This document shows, in pieces, positions 37,238 through 46,322 of a DNA stretch of 64,000 nucleotides. The position numbers and the translations under genes were made by a program. Within the stretch, counting starts at the first letter, position 1, and each line of letters starts with the position of its first letter. The DNA comes from Psychrobacter sp. APC 3281 (GTDB taxonomy: Bacteria; Pseudomonadota; Gammaproteobacteria; Pseudomonadales; Moraxellaceae), in assembly GCF_030407815.1 (NCBI RefSeq), contig NZ_JASDCS010000011.1:1-64000 (forward strand). The letters run 5' to 3'. Under the pieces are notes generated by a model that had not been told where the DNA came from, did not search any database, and saw only the letters and a list, made by a program, of their open reading frames with translations.

Positions 37238-38785
37238 TTACACTTTATCTTTACGTAATGGGTCAGCGTTCATGCTTTTTTGCTGTGCTAGATGACGCTC
37301 TTCCCAATATGGTGCGTTTTTGATACCGAATTTAGCAGGATCAAAACTATAGCGAGTTACGCCAGCTTTACGCTGAGCTTCATAGTCTTTAAGCATAGTA
37401 AGTGTTGGACGAGCCACGATGAAAATGACAAGAATACCAACAATGTTAAGCCAAGCCATAAGACCAACACCGATATCACCGATTGCCCAGATATAACCAG
37501 CTGAGTTTAGACCACCATAAGCAACCATCGCCATGATAAGCACTTTCACTAGGAATAAACCAGTTCTGTTCGCACTACGACCAAGGAAACGTGTTAAGTA
37601 AGCGACGTTGACTTCAGCGATGTAGTAGTAAGCCAGAATTGTTGTAAAGGCAAAGAAGAATACAGCGATTGCGATAAAGGCATTACCAAACGTACCGTAT
37701 ACAGATTCCATTGCCATTTGCGTGAACGCAGGAGCATTGATTTCAGTAGTAGCAGCAACGTTCTGTACGATGAACTGACCATCTGGTAGCGTACCTTGAA
37801 TGTTGTACATACCAGTAGACAAGATCATGAATGCAGTAGCAGAACATACTAGTAATGTATCAACATATACTGAGAATGCCTGAACGAGACCCTGCTGTGA
37901 TGGATGCTCAACTTCAGCAGCAGCAGCAGCGTGAGGACCCGTACCCTGACCAGCTTCGTTAGAGTAGATACCACGTTTCACACCCCAACCGATAGCAGCA
38001 CCAAAACCTGCTTGTGCAGTGAATGCATCACCAACGATCATACCAAATACATCTGGAATCAAGCTGAAGTTGCTGAACATGATGATTAGCGCTAGGGCAA
38101 TATAACCTAATGCCATGAAAGGTACTGCAAACTCAGTAAAGGTTGCAATACGCTTAATACCACCGAAGATGATGATACCTAGCACCACTAAGATGATAGC
38201 CAAGCCGACCAAACGCATAGAGCCAACTTCTAGGCCTGCAACATTCATGATCGTACCTTCGCCCATTACCTGTGCAAATGCACTGATAACACCGTTCGCC
38301 TGTACACCAGGTAAGAACATACCACATGATAAAATAGAAGCGATTGCGAAGAGGATACCGTACCACTTTTGACCAAGGGCACGTTCAAAGTAATAAGCTG
38401 GGCCACCGCGATACTCGCCAGTTACCACATCTTTTTCTTTGTAAATCTGAGCAAGAGTAGATTCGACATAGGCTGTAGATGCGCCTAGGAAGGCTACGAT
38501 CCACATCCAGAAAACGGCACCTGGGCCACCGAAGCCGATAGCAGCAGCTACCCCAGCGATGTTACCCATACCCACACGGCCGGCGAGTGAGACGGCAAGT
38601 GCCTGAAATGATGAGATACCCTGTGCACTAGATTTACCAGTGAATAGGAGTTTGATCATCTCACCGAATAGACGTACTTGTACAAAGCGCGTCATAATGG
38701 AATAGAACAGACCGGCACCCAAGCAGAGATAAATCAGCGCTGGGCTCCAGATAATTCCATTTACTAAGTTAACTAAACCTTCCAT
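37238..38785 (-). CDS. sodium:alanine symporter family protein (AGCS)
   Basis: A 515-residue inner-membrane symporter for alanine or glycine with sodium. About eleven hydrophobic helices are visible. The family signature is in RVGMGNIAGVAAAIGFGGPGA near residues 70-90, with FWMWIVAFLGASTAYVE following, and the block GWGVKRGIYSNEAGQGTGPHA near 262-282. The C-terminal 50 residues are charged and cytoplasmic. There is no operon partner; a gene-free stretch of nearly 1 kb follows upstream. Confidence 0.94.
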   Translation of the reverse strand: MEGLVNLVNGIIWSPALIYLCLGAGLFYSIMTRFVQVRLFGEMIKLLFTGKSSAQGISSFQALAVSLAGRVGMGNIAGVAAAIGFGGPGAVFWMWIVAFLGASTAYVESTLAQIYKEKDVVTGEYRGGPAYYFERALGQKWYGILFAIASILSCGMFLPGVQANGVISAFAQVMGEGTIMNVAGLEVGSMRLVGLAIILVVLGIIIFGGIKRIATFTEFAVPFMALGYIALALIIMFSNFSLIPDVFGMIVGDAFTAQAGFGAAIGWGVKRGIYSNEAGQGTGPHAAAAAEVEHPSQQGLVQAFSVYVDTLLVCSATAFMILSTGMYNIQGTLPDGQFIVQNVAATTEINAPAFTQMAMESVYGTFGNAFIAIAVFFFAFTTILAYYYIAEVNVAYLTRFLGRSANRTGLFLVKVLIMAMVAYGGLNSAGYIWAIGDIGVGLMAWLNIVGILVIFIVARPTLTMLKDYEAQRKAGVTRYSFDPAKFGIKNAPYWEERHLAQQKSMNADPLRKDKV

Positions 38786-39741
38786 ATTTATGTTCCTAGT
38801 ACTGTCTCAAGGTGGCACTGTTTGCTAGGAGTAAACTAACTGGTTAACTTACTTATTTAAGTTAAGCAGTTAAAGTCTCTGCATCGACTTATTTATTGTC
38901 TAAGTCTCATGTGCTTGGCCACCAAGAATGGACTGTAGTTGTCTGTATTTACCCGCGTATCTCATCAGTAATACGGACTATTTGCATAGCGCTTATCACT
39001 GATAATATTAATATCAGCTGCGTTTACTATTATTCTACAACCTCAACTACTGCGGTCTTCTATCATCATGTTATACATCAGATGAGTCATAAGTTGACCG
39101 GCGGATAAAACAGGCGGTTATATAATTAAATATCCATCACCATGATGGCATTCAACTTACTATGAGCTGTCTTGAATAAATACATGACTGGTATGGCGAA
39201 TTGACAGTATTTAGCGATAATTTGACAGTTAATTGATGTTTTTATTAAGAAATTAACAACTCGCTAATACTAATCAAACTATAAGTCCACTACCAAATGT
39301 ATTCAAACCGTACGGCTACGTAACTGCAATTTGCCATATTTTTGTACTAATTACTAGAAATTTCTTTGTAGACGGTAGATATATTCGTATTTTATTTTGC
39401 TGATACATTAGCAAAATTTAGATTATATATAAATAATTGTTTGTACTTTCATAACATTTAGTCTGATTGCGCTAGACTGCTAGATTTTTGCTCTATATCT
39501 ATCATGATAAAAACGCGTTATCGTTAACGCTATGCGGTTGTGTTTTGGTAACGGTCAATTGTAAAAAGCCGTATATAACGCCATCATTAGGACAACTTCT
39601 TTTGATATCATGCTGATAGAGTGATGCGCAGATATACAATATATAGAGCGTATGACTGCCGTATGAATACCAAGAAAACTTAAAAATATTAAAAACGTGG
39701 TACTGGATATTTGTTATTTATCATTATTAGGAGAATCAACA
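38786..39741. other. long gene-free AT-rich region between AGCS and lemA
   Basis: About 950 bases without a credible gene; the longest frames lack ribosome sites and family features. It holds the AGCS promoter on the left and the lemA leader on the right. Inside are two direct copies of TTGACAG (39201, 39222), the inverted repeat at 39206-39271, and a dyad GCGTTA ... TAACGC near 39514-39529. A small RNA could lie here, but I cannot show one. Confidence 0.5.
39206..39271. repeat. inverted repeat in the AGCS-lemA gap
   Basis: AGTATTTAGCGA at 39206-39217 pairs with TCGCTAATACT at 39261-39271 with a single-base bulge across 43 bases. A TTGACAG copy overlaps its left end and another lies in its loop. 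Confidence 0.6.
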
Positions 39742-40374
39742 ATGACGCGTAAATCTATTATGAAGCCGATGTTGCTAGCCGCTTTATTGACAACTTCTAC
39801 GGTTGGTCTAAGCGGCTGTGGCTACAATAACCTGCAGGCACAAGATGAGCAGGTCACTGCTTCATGGTCAGAAGTGGTCAACCAGTATCAGCGCCGTTCT
39901 GATTTGGTGCCAAACTTAGTCAAAGTCGTACAGCAGTATGCCGAGCAAGAGCAAGAAGTCTTCACCCAAGTGGCAGAAGCTCGCTCACGTGCGGGTGGTA
40001 TCACGGTGACGCCAGAAGTGCTTAATGATCCAGAAGCGATGGAGCGTTATGCAGCAGCGCAAGAGCAGATGACAGGTGCGTTATCGCGTTTGATGGCAGT
40101 GTCTGAGCGTTATCCTGATCTAAAATCAGATGCACTGTTTCAGGATTTGCAGGCACAGTTAGAAGGTACTGAAAACCGTATTGCTGTCGCTCGTAACCGC
40201 TATATTCAAGAAGTGCAGGGATACAATACAACGGTACGTCAGTTCCCAACCAACATCACTGCAAAAGTATTTGGTATGGACACTAAGCCCAACTTTAGTG
40301 TGGCCAATGAAGAAGCGATTTCAACCGCACCAAGTGTTGATTTTGGCGACTCTGCAGAAAAGTCAGCTGAATAA
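39742..40374 (+). CDS. lemA: LemA family protein
   Basis: A 210-residue protein. The N-terminus has a basic start and a hydrophobic helix ending SGCGYNN, a lipobox-like Cys at about residue 27. The LemA core is helical: VTASWSEVVNQYQRRSDLVPNLVKVV near 38-63, SRAGGITVTP, and SDALFQDLQAQLEGTENRIAVARNRYIQEVQGYN near 130-165. The function is unknown; LemA proteins pair with TPM or HtpX. The ATG at 39742 has TTAGGAG upstream; the longer frame from 39697 has none. It begins a lemA-TPM-TPM unit. Confidence 0.9.
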   Translation: MTRKSIMKPMLLAALLTTSTVGLSGCGYNNLQAQDEQVTASWSEVVNQYQRRSDLVPNLVKVVQQYAEQEQEVFTQVAEARSRAGGITVTPEVLNDPEAMERYAAAQEQMTGALSRLMAVSERYPDLKSDALFQDLQAQLEGTENRIAVARNRYIQEVQGYNTTVRQFPTNITAKVFGMDTKPNFSVANEEAISTAPSVDFGDSAEKSAE

Positions 40375-40497
40375 AATTTAGAATGAACGTGACGACAGAG
40401 CAGCATAGGCAGCTCTGTTTATTTAGCTAATGGTTCAATGATGATTAGTTAGAGTTTATCAATTGGTAAAGATGTTATCTGAGGTGGTATAGATTAG

Positions 40498-41682
40498 ATG
40501 AATAATTCAAAAGCAATCTTATCAGCATTACTGTTTACGTTAGGTGTCGTCAGCGTGCCTGCATTGCATGCTGCACCCAATGATACAGCGGTGGCGACAG
40601 ATAGCACCTCGGATCTGCAAAACCGTAGTGTCGAAGAGTTGGTGGCCGTTGCTAAAGCAGGCGAGTCTAACGAAGCAATCAATGATGCTGTTTTAAATAA
40701 CGATGCTATCAATGGGGCAGTGCTTGGCAACGACGCTATCAATCAAAACGCAGATAACCAAAGCACAGTAAATGGTACAGCCAATGCCCAAACAACCGCT
40801 CAGCCACCCGTACGCTCCAGTGCCGAGGGTGTTGACGCTGATAAGTTGATACTCAATGAACCAGTCGTTGATCAAGCCAATATTTTAAATCCTCAAGAGA
40901 AGCTACGCCTAGAGGCGCAGCTTAGAAGTATCTATCAGCAGGGATTAGCACAAGCAGCGGTGGTTATCGTACCAACTACCAATGGCGTACCAATATTTGA
41001 TTATGCATTGCAAGTTGCTGAAAAGTGGGAATTGGGTGATGAAGCTATCGATGATGGTCTACTGATTGTCGTCGCTGTCAATGACCGTGATATGTATATC
41101 TTAACTGGCTATGGGTTAGAAGGTGTCTTACCTGATGCGGCAGTCAACCGTGTCATTCGGGAAGATATCACGCCGTTATTTAAGCAAAATAACTATGGTG
41201 CAGGGATAATCGCTGGCGTTGAAGCGCTCAAAACACGCCTAACTGCTGATCCTGAAGTCTTAGCCCGTGCTGATGCACAAGCCGCAGAACGCACTGCTCA
41301 GCAAAGCTCAGACGAGCTGCCATCACCTATTTTCTTATTTATCATGGCGATGATTTTTGGTAGCTTTATTACTAATATATTGGGCCGAGTATTTGGTTCT
41401 ATCATTACCGCTGGCGGGTTTTTTGCAGGTTCGATGGCCTTAGGCGGCGGTTTCTTCATGACGCTGATTATGGCAATCTTTATCTGGATGTTTTTGATCT
41501 CACGCGGCGGTGGCGGTGGAAAAGGCGGCGGCGGTAAAGGTGGGCGCAGAGGCGGCATGATTTTCTTACCCGGTATGGGCGGCGGCAGTGGAGGCGGCTT
41601 TGGCGGCGGTGGTTTCGGAGGCGGCGGCTTTGGCGGTGGCGGCGGTGGTTTCGGCGGCGGCGGCGCAGGTGGCTCGTGGTAA
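40498..41682 (+). CDS. TPM-domain protein with Gly-rich tail (YgcG-like)
   Basis: A 394-residue envelope protein. The signal peptide ends in LHA near residue 25. Residues 40-120 are an Asn/Asp/Ala-rich linker with short repeats (NDAVLNNDAINGAVLGNDAIN). The TPM domain is at 125-260: EPVVDQANILNPQEKLRLE, ALQVAEKWELGDEAIDDGLLI, YILTGYGLEGVLPDAAVNRVI. One or two hydrophobic helices lie at about 278-328. The last 60 residues are Gly-rich with Phe and end GSW, as in other YgcG proteins. It follows lemA after about 120 bases. Confidence 0.9.
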   Translation: MNNSKAILSALLFTLGVVSVPALHAAPNDTAVATDSTSDLQNRSVEELVAVAKAGESNEAINDAVLNNDAINGAVLGNDAINQNADNQSTVNGTANAQTTAQPPVRSSAEGVDADKLILNEPVVDQANILNPQEKLRLEAQLRSIYQQGLAQAAVVIVPTTNGVPIFDYALQVAEKWELGDEAIDDGLLIVVAVNDRDMYILTGYGLEGVLPDAAVNRVIREDITPLFKQNNYGAGIIAGVEALKTRLTADPEVLARADAQAAERTAQQSSDELPSPIFLFIMAMIFGSFITNILGRVFGSIITAGGFFAGSMALGGGFFMTLIMAIFIWMFLISRGGGGGKGGGGKGGRRGGMIFLPGMGGGSGGGFGGGGFGGGGFGGGGGGFGGGGAGGSW

Positions 41683-41753
41683 GTATTTCACACACTCAAA
41701 CAAAATAAACTCTACATAACCATCGAAAACGACGTACTTGAGGAAATAATATA

Positions 41754-42278
41754 ATGGTAGAAGACAACGCTTCAAACCCCAGTTTTGCCCGCTGGTGGCG
41801 TCAAGTTTTGTTCGTCCCTTTATTACATAGTAAGTGGCTAACAACAGAATCTAAGGCGCGTTTAACAGATGCTGTGACACGAGCCGAGCGTGGGCATCGT
41901 GGTGAGGTGTTTTTGATTGTAGAAAATCATTTGCCTATCCAAGAAGCCTATCGCATGAACTGCCGTGAGCGTGCGATTGATTTGTTTAGCGAATATCGCG
42001 TCTGGGACACGGAAGAAAATACGGGTGTCTTAATCTATGTCAATGTATGCGAGCGAAAACTAGAGATTGTCGCAGACCGAGGTATCAGTGCCCATGTGAG
42101 TCCAACGGTATGGAATGCAATGTGCGAAAAGGCAGTATCTGGTATTGCTACCCAAAAGACAGAAGAGAGCTTGGCTGAACTGCTAGACGAAGTGGGGCAA
42201 GTGTTACGTCAATACTATCATTTAGAGCATGATCCAGAAGGTAATGAGCTGTCTGATACAGTGGTATTTTTAAAGTAG
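41754..42278 (+). CDS. second TPM-domain protein, soluble
   Basis: A 174-residue protein with no signal peptide or membrane helix. The TPM domain fills most of it: ESKARLTDAVTRAERGHRGEVFLIVE near 33-58, ERAIDLFSEYRVWDTEENTGVLIYVNV near 74-100, and LEIVADRGISAHVSPTVW near 104-121. It differs from the first by lacking the Gly-rich tail. The gene lies 71 bases downstream of the first TPM gene, completing a lemA-TPM-TPM unit. The cellular side is unclear, because it has no obvious export signal. Confidence 0.88.
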   Translation: MVEDNASNPSFARWWRQVLFVPLLHSKWLTTESKARLTDAVTRAERGHRGEVFLIVENHLPIQEAYRMNCRERAIDLFSEYRVWDTEENTGVLIYVNVCERKLEIVADRGISAHVSPTVWNAMCEKAVSGIATQKTEESLAELLDEVGQVLRQYYHLEHDPEGNELSDTVVFLK

Positions 42279-42482
42279 TTTGCACCTTACACGGTTTTAT
42301 TAAGAAGGTTGCTTTTATAAGTAGCTTATCTATACGGTCAAAGGGTTTTGTTTTAGGCGATATGCTTTTAGTGTTAAAATAATTTTTCTGAGACAAATAA
42401 CGCCTCATATATGTATGGTTTGATTATCCTACTGTGCAATATCTACTAGGGCTCGTCTCGATAACACCATTATTGGAATACT

Positions 42483-43481
42483 ATGATTGAATTAATAAAG
42501 AAACTACCGAAAGCTGAACTTCATCTACATATTGAAGGTTCGCTAGAGCCTGAGCTGATGTTTAGATTGGCCAAGAAGAACAATGTAGAGATACCTTATA
42601 AAGATATCGAAGATGTACGCAGTGCCTATAACTTCACCAACCTACAGACCTTTTTAGATATCTACTATGCGGGTGCAAACGTCCTGCTCACCAAAGATGA
42701 TTTTTATGATTTGACATGGGAATATATTCTTAAATGTGTTGAAGATAATGTCATCCATACAGAGATATTCTTTGATCCGCAGACGCATACCGAACGCGGC
42801 GTGCCTTTTGAAGCGGTCATCACAGGTATCAAAGAAGCGCTCGCCGATGCCAAAGCAAAATACGGTATCACGTCATGCATCATCATGTGTTTCTTGCGTC
42901 ATCTATCGCAAGAAGAAGCGTTTGAAACGTTAGAGCAAGCACTAGAGTATAAAGATGACATCATCGGTGTTGGCCTTGATTCATCAGAATTGGGCAACCC
43001 ACCATCGAAATTTAAAGAAGTTTTCCAAAAAGCCAAAGAAGAAGGCTTTAAATTGGTCGCTCACGCAGGCGAAGAAGCAGACTTTTCGTACATCTACGAA
43101 GCATTAGATTTATTGAATATCAATAGAATCGATCATGGTGTGCAGTCTATAAAAAGCCCAGAGTTGATGCAAAGACTTAAAGATGAGCAAATGCCACTGA
43201 CGGTTTGCCCGAACTCAAATATCGAGCTAAAAGTCTTTGAGACTTATAAAGAGCACAATATTAAAGAGCTTTTAGATTATGGTCTGAATATTAGTGTTAA
43301 CTCAGACGACCCTGCGTATTTCAAAGGGTATGTGAATCAAAACTTTGTCAATCTATATGAAAATTTACCGATTACGGAAGACGATGTTATTACCTTAGTA
43401 AAAAACTCATTTAAATCGGCATTTATCAGTGATGAATTAAAAGAAGCTTACTTGGCGAGAGTTGATCTGGCATTAAAATAA
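42483..43481 (+). CDS. add: adenosine/adenine deaminase
   Basis: A 332-residue zinc TIM-barrel hydrolase. Zinc His pair in ELHLHIEGSL near residues 10-19. The catalytic Glu is in HAGEEAD near 194-200, a zinc His is in RIDHGVQSI near 218-226, and the Asp pair in NSDDPAYF near 275-282. The block FLDIYYAGANVL and the ending KGYVNQNF are more like bacterial adenine deaminases (as in Pseudomonas) than mammalian-type adenosine deaminase, so the substrate may be adenine. Length fits both. The gene is monocistronic and ends at a strong terminator. Confidence 0.88.
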   Translation: MIELIKKLPKAELHLHIEGSLEPELMFRLAKKNNVEIPYKDIEDVRSAYNFTNLQTFLDIYYAGANVLLTKDDFYDLTWEYILKCVEDNVIHTEIFFDPQTHTERGVPFEAVITGIKEALADAKAKYGITSCIIMCFLRHLSQEEAFETLEQALEYKDDIIGVGLDSSELGNPPSKFKEVFQKAKEEGFKLVAHAGEEADFSYIYEALDLLNINRIDHGVQSIKSPELMQRLKDEQMPLTVCPNSNIELKVFETYKEHNIKELLDYGLNISVNSDDPAYFKGYVNQNFVNLYENLPITEDDVITLVKNSFKSAFISDELKEAYLARVDLALK

Positions 43482-43507
43482 GCTATAACGAGCTTGTTTT
43501 TAATAGC

Positions 43508-43547
43508 AAAGGCTTAACGGTTTATATAAATCGTTAAGCCTTTTTTA
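43508..43547 (+). terminator. terminator of the deaminase gene
   Basis: AAAGGCTTAACG and CGTTAAGCCTTT are perfect 12-base arms around a 12-base loop, followed by T's; it also faces the sirtuin stop on the other strand. Confidence 0.92.
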
Positions 43548-43584
43548 TTGTCTGTCATGCAGCAATGTTTATAAGTAGTAGCGT

Positions 43585-44385
43585 TTATAAAGTAGTAATC
43601 TCTGCTATAAGCAGTGGTAGTATTACTCCAGCCTTTTCTGCTAATGTGATATCGACGATGGTATTTGGTGTTGGATCAGGGTTTATCTCAATAACTTGCG
43701 CGCCATTCTGTTTGGCTGATTGTGCCAATCCAGCAGCAGGATAAACCAAGCTTGAGGTACCGATACTGATAAACACCTCGCAATTAGCCGCAGCTTCTTC
43801 GGCAGTCTGCCATGCCTGTACAGGTAGAGCTTCGCCAAACCAAACAATATCTGGTCTGATGTAACCATCGCAATGCGGACAGCTAAGCAGTGATTCATCA
43901 AAGCTCATGGTGCCTCGATTATCGTACGATGCTCTCGATTGATCTTGATAAGGTATCTCACACTGACCACAGCGGTTACGCCAAAGATGACCATGCAGGT
44001 GAGTCACCGCGCTACCAGCTTGCTCGTGCAAATCATCGACATTTTGGGTGATAAGTGTCACCTGCTGCTCGGAGGTTTGCGCATGATATTGCCACTGAGC
44101 CAACGCATGATGGGCTGGATTTGGCGCTTTGTCTGCGACCATTTGCCGACGCCATTGATACCATGACCACACCAACTTTGGATCACGAGTAAACGCCTCA
44201 GGGGTTGCCAAGTCTTCGACACCGTAGTTTTCCCACAGTCCTGTTTGCTTATCTCGAAACGTTGGGATGCCGCTTTCTGCTGAAATGCCAGCCCCAGTCA
44301 AAACGCAAATACGCTGTTTCGATGACAACAGTTGTGCTGCAAGTTTTACTTCTGCTATTAACGCTGGTGATAATTCTGCTAACAT
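43585..44385 (-). CDS. cobB: NAD-dependent protein deacylase (sirtuin, CobB-like)
   Basis: A 266-residue class III sirtuin that removes acyl groups from lysines using NAD. The NAD loop is TGAGISAESGIPTFRD near residues 29-44. The NAD/acyl pocket is TQNVDDLHEQAG near 113-124 and the catalytic His is in HLHGHLWRNRC near 128-138. The zinc ribbon uses CGQC and the later CPHC (138-170). SIGTSSLVYPA lies near 210-220. Its start is 36 bases from a divergent small gene. Confidence 0.92.
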   Translation of the reverse strand: MLAELSPALIAEVKLAAQLLSSKQRICVLTGAGISAESGIPTFRDKQTGLWENYGVEDLATPEAFTRDPKLVWSWYQWRRQMVADKAPNPAHHALAQWQYHAQTSEQQVTLITQNVDDLHEQAGSAVTHLHGHLWRNRCGQCEIPYQDQSRASYDNRGTMSFDESLLSCPHCDGYIRPDIVWFGEALPVQAWQTAEEAAANCEVFISIGTSSLVYPAAGLAQSAKQNGAQVIEINPDPTPNTIVDITLAEKAGVILPLLIAEITTL

Positions 44386-44420
44386 GAGCCAACCCTTGCT
44401 AATAATGGATATTTTTACTT

Positions 44421-44783
44421 ATGATAGACGGAATTTGGTGGCTTGTCATATTGTTCGCTGTCATCGCAGCTTTATGGCTCGTGGCAAAATCGCGAGGTGC
44501 AAAAGCAGGCGAAAAGCATAGCGGTGCAAAACCAAAAAATGCAACACCGAATGATGCGCTGCAAAAAACATCAGCGATATTAAAGCAGAATTTTTCTGAT
44601 TATCGAGTCACACGTAAGGCAAATCATTTACTCGTTAGCAAACAAGACAAAAAAATTGCAATGATTACGATTGATAAAAAGATTGCTGAAGGTCAGCGCC
44701 GTTTGGGTGATGTGCCCGTGATTAATTATCACCGTATACCTAGCCGTGCTCAGCTAACAGCTAATTTACAGGACGCAGAGTGA
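44421..44783 (+). CDS. small membrane-anchored protein, unknown
   Basis: A 120-residue protein with one N-terminal hydrophobic helix (residues 5-22) followed by a basic stretch (RGAKAGEKHSGAKPKN), so the rest is cytoplasmic. The C-terminal 70 residues (ILKQNFSDYRVTRKANHLLVSKQD, then MITIDKKIAEGQRRLGDVPVINYHRIPSRAQL) look like a compact alpha/beta fold that I cannot name. Its ribosome site is weak. It is divergent from the sirtuin. Confidence 0.65.
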   Translation: MIDGIWWLVILFAVIAALWLVAKSRGAKAGEKHSGAKPKNATPNDALQKTSAILKQNFSDYRVTRKANHLLVSKQDKKIAMITIDKKIAEGQRRLGDVPVINYHRIPSRAQLTANLQDAE

Positions 44784-44919
44784 GTTTTATATAGGTGAGA
44801 GCACTAGAAGTATATAAGCACAGAAAAACCGCAAACATTTTGATATGGAGGTTTGATTAGTATAGGAATTTTAAGGTAGTACTAAGGGAAGGGTAGAGCG
44901 AGGTTATAAACAATATGAT

Positions 44920-44996
44920 TGGTGCGCTCGGCGGGAATCGAACCCACGACCCTCGGCTTCGGAGACCGATACTCTATCCAACTGAGCTACGAGCGC
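44920..44996 (-). tRNA. tRNA-Arg (CCG)
   Basis: A complete 77-base cloverleaf on the minus strand. The acceptor GCGCTCG pairs with CGAGCGC, the D-arm reads GCTC ... GAGT, the anticodon stem is TCGGT / GCCGA with loop CTCCGAA (anticodon CCG, reading codon CGG), and the T-arm contains TTCGATT. The 3' CCA is encoded. Confidence 0.96.
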
Positions 44997-45348
44997 ATAC
45001 GATAACGATATGTCTGACTGTCACGCTTAGATGCGCATGATAATTAGCATAAGGTGTCTAGAAATAAAGACCGCTTAGTCTAACAAATAAAAAGCATAAA
45101 GCCAATAAATGACAGTCGCGATTGAGGTTTTTTAAGAAAAAACAGCCAAGTCATTAAACAAGCATGGCAATTTACCTGCCTTTTCCCTTATAATGTTGGG
45201 GAGAATTCATATTTATAATCACCGATTGCAAGTGCGCTGGCACGCGGGATGGCTGTCTGCTATTGAAGACTTAGAGGTCGTCAAAGGAGGACAGACAGAA
45301 TGTCCGAGCCGTGCTAGTCCTTGTATACGTAATAAGAGAACGTGACGA
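44997..45348. other. region between tRNA-Arg and cytochrome c5, with a minigene-like leader
   Basis: About 350 bases. A perfect AGGAGG at 45285-45290 lies 9 bases before ATG at 45300, which is followed by only four more codons and TAG (45315-45317). GGACA (45289-45293) and TGTCC (45301-45305) can pair across the start codon. No other gene is seen. The cytochrome start follows 32 bases later. Confidence 0.45.
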
Positions 45349-46005
45349 ATGAGAAAAGTAGTTATGTTATCGGCAGCTGCCATTCTAGGAATCGCTAGTA
45401 TCGCGGTGAGCCAAGCTGAAGATGTTGTAGACACTCCCGTAACTGCGTCAGACGTAGCAGAAGGCCAAGAGGTCGTAGACGCTGCTCCTGAAACGCTAGG
45501 TGACGATACCCAAGCTGCTGCAGATACGACAGATGGTGCTGCGCCTACTGACGAAGCCGCTCCAGCAGAAGGCGAAGAAACTGCAGCAACAGCGCCTGCC
45601 GCTGATGAAGAGCCAATTCCACAAGATACGCCGCAAGTACAGAAGCTAATTGCTTTGTATCCTAATCTGATTGCGCGTATCCAGCCTGTTGCCAATATCT
45701 GTTTTGAAGACGGTGAAGCTTGTGATGTAACGGCACGCTCATCTGGCCCAGCTGCTGGCGACGGTCCTCGTGACGGTAAAGCGGTATATAATGCTGTATG
45801 TCATACTTGTCATACTGCAGGCTTGCTAGGCTCTCCTATCTTTGGTGATGCTGGCGCTTGGGGCCCACGTATCGCAAAAGGTAAAGATACGCTATATACC
45901 CATGCTATTAATGGTTTCAATGCGATGCCTGCCAAAGGTGGCGCTGATATTCCTGATGAAGAAGTTCAAAATGCCGTAGATTATATGGTCGCAGAAGCAA
46001 GCTAA
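45349..46005 (+). CDS. cytochrome c5 family protein with acidic Ala/Glu linker
   Basis: A 218-residue periplasmic monoheme cytochrome. A signal peptide ends in SQA near residue 22. Residues 25-95 are a low-complexity Ala/Asp/Glu/Pro/Thr linker. The heme CHTCH is at about residue 148, and the distal Met is in NAMPAKGG near 193. The sequence around the heme (GLLGSPIFGDAGAWGPRIAKG) is the cytochrome c5 signature. The C-terminal helix is EEVQNAVDYMV. It is likely an electron carrier to a terminal oxidase or reductase. AGAGAA precedes the ATG. A terminator follows. Confidence 0.88.
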   Translation: MRKVVMLSAAAILGIASIAVSQAEDVVDTPVTASDVAEGQEVVDAAPETLGDDTQAAADTTDGAAPTDEAAPAEGEETAATAPAADEEPIPQDTPQVQKLIALYPNLIARIQPVANICFEDGEACDVTARSSGPAAGDGPRDGKAVYNAVCHTCHTAGLLGSPIFGDAGAWGPRIAKGKDTLYTHAINGFNAMPAKGGADIPDEEVQNAVDYMVAEAS

Positions 46006-46047
46006 TCTTTGTTGATTACCTTCCAAGCTTTTACGATAGTTATCTAT

Positions 46048-46085
46048 AAAGCGCCTATTTCAGTGATGAGATAGGCGCTTTTTCA
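46048..46085 (+). terminator. terminator of cytochrome c5
   Basis: AAAGCGCCTAT and ATAGGCGCTTT are perfect arms around a 12-base loop, followed by T's. The right side TGAGATAGGCGCTTTTT is identical over 17 bases to the terminator near 49120. Confidence 0.92.
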
Positions 46086-46205
46086 TGATGAGTATTATTA
46101 ATATGGTACTTCGAATATAAGGCAGTTGAAATTCGTCATGAGTAGCCTCATTTTATGAGATTAGTTCGTTTATTACCGTACATTGTCACCTTTAGATAGT
46201 AGAGT

Positions 46206-46265
46206 GTGTTGAACATTCTTATACGGCTTTTGCCTATATGATAATGATAGTCGAATGTTCAACAC
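46206..46265. repeat. perfect 13-base inverted repeat upstream of yadG
   Basis: GTGTTGAACATTC at 46206-46218 and its exact reverse complement at 46253-46265, 34 bases apart. Each arm contains the small palindrome TGTTGAACA / TGTTCAACA, centred 49 bases apart. It ends 57 bases before the yadG ATG. It looks like a paired operator, but could be a very short mobile element end pair. Confidence 0.8.
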
Positions 46266-46322
46266 GGCCTATTATTCTAAAATCGCATTTTATACAAATT
46301 GATAACAAATAAAGAGGTCTTC

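Noticed and set aside
38896-39108. 70-codon frame in the AGCS-lemA gap
   Set aside because: It has no ribosome site or recognisable features and its codon use is unlike that of the neighbours.
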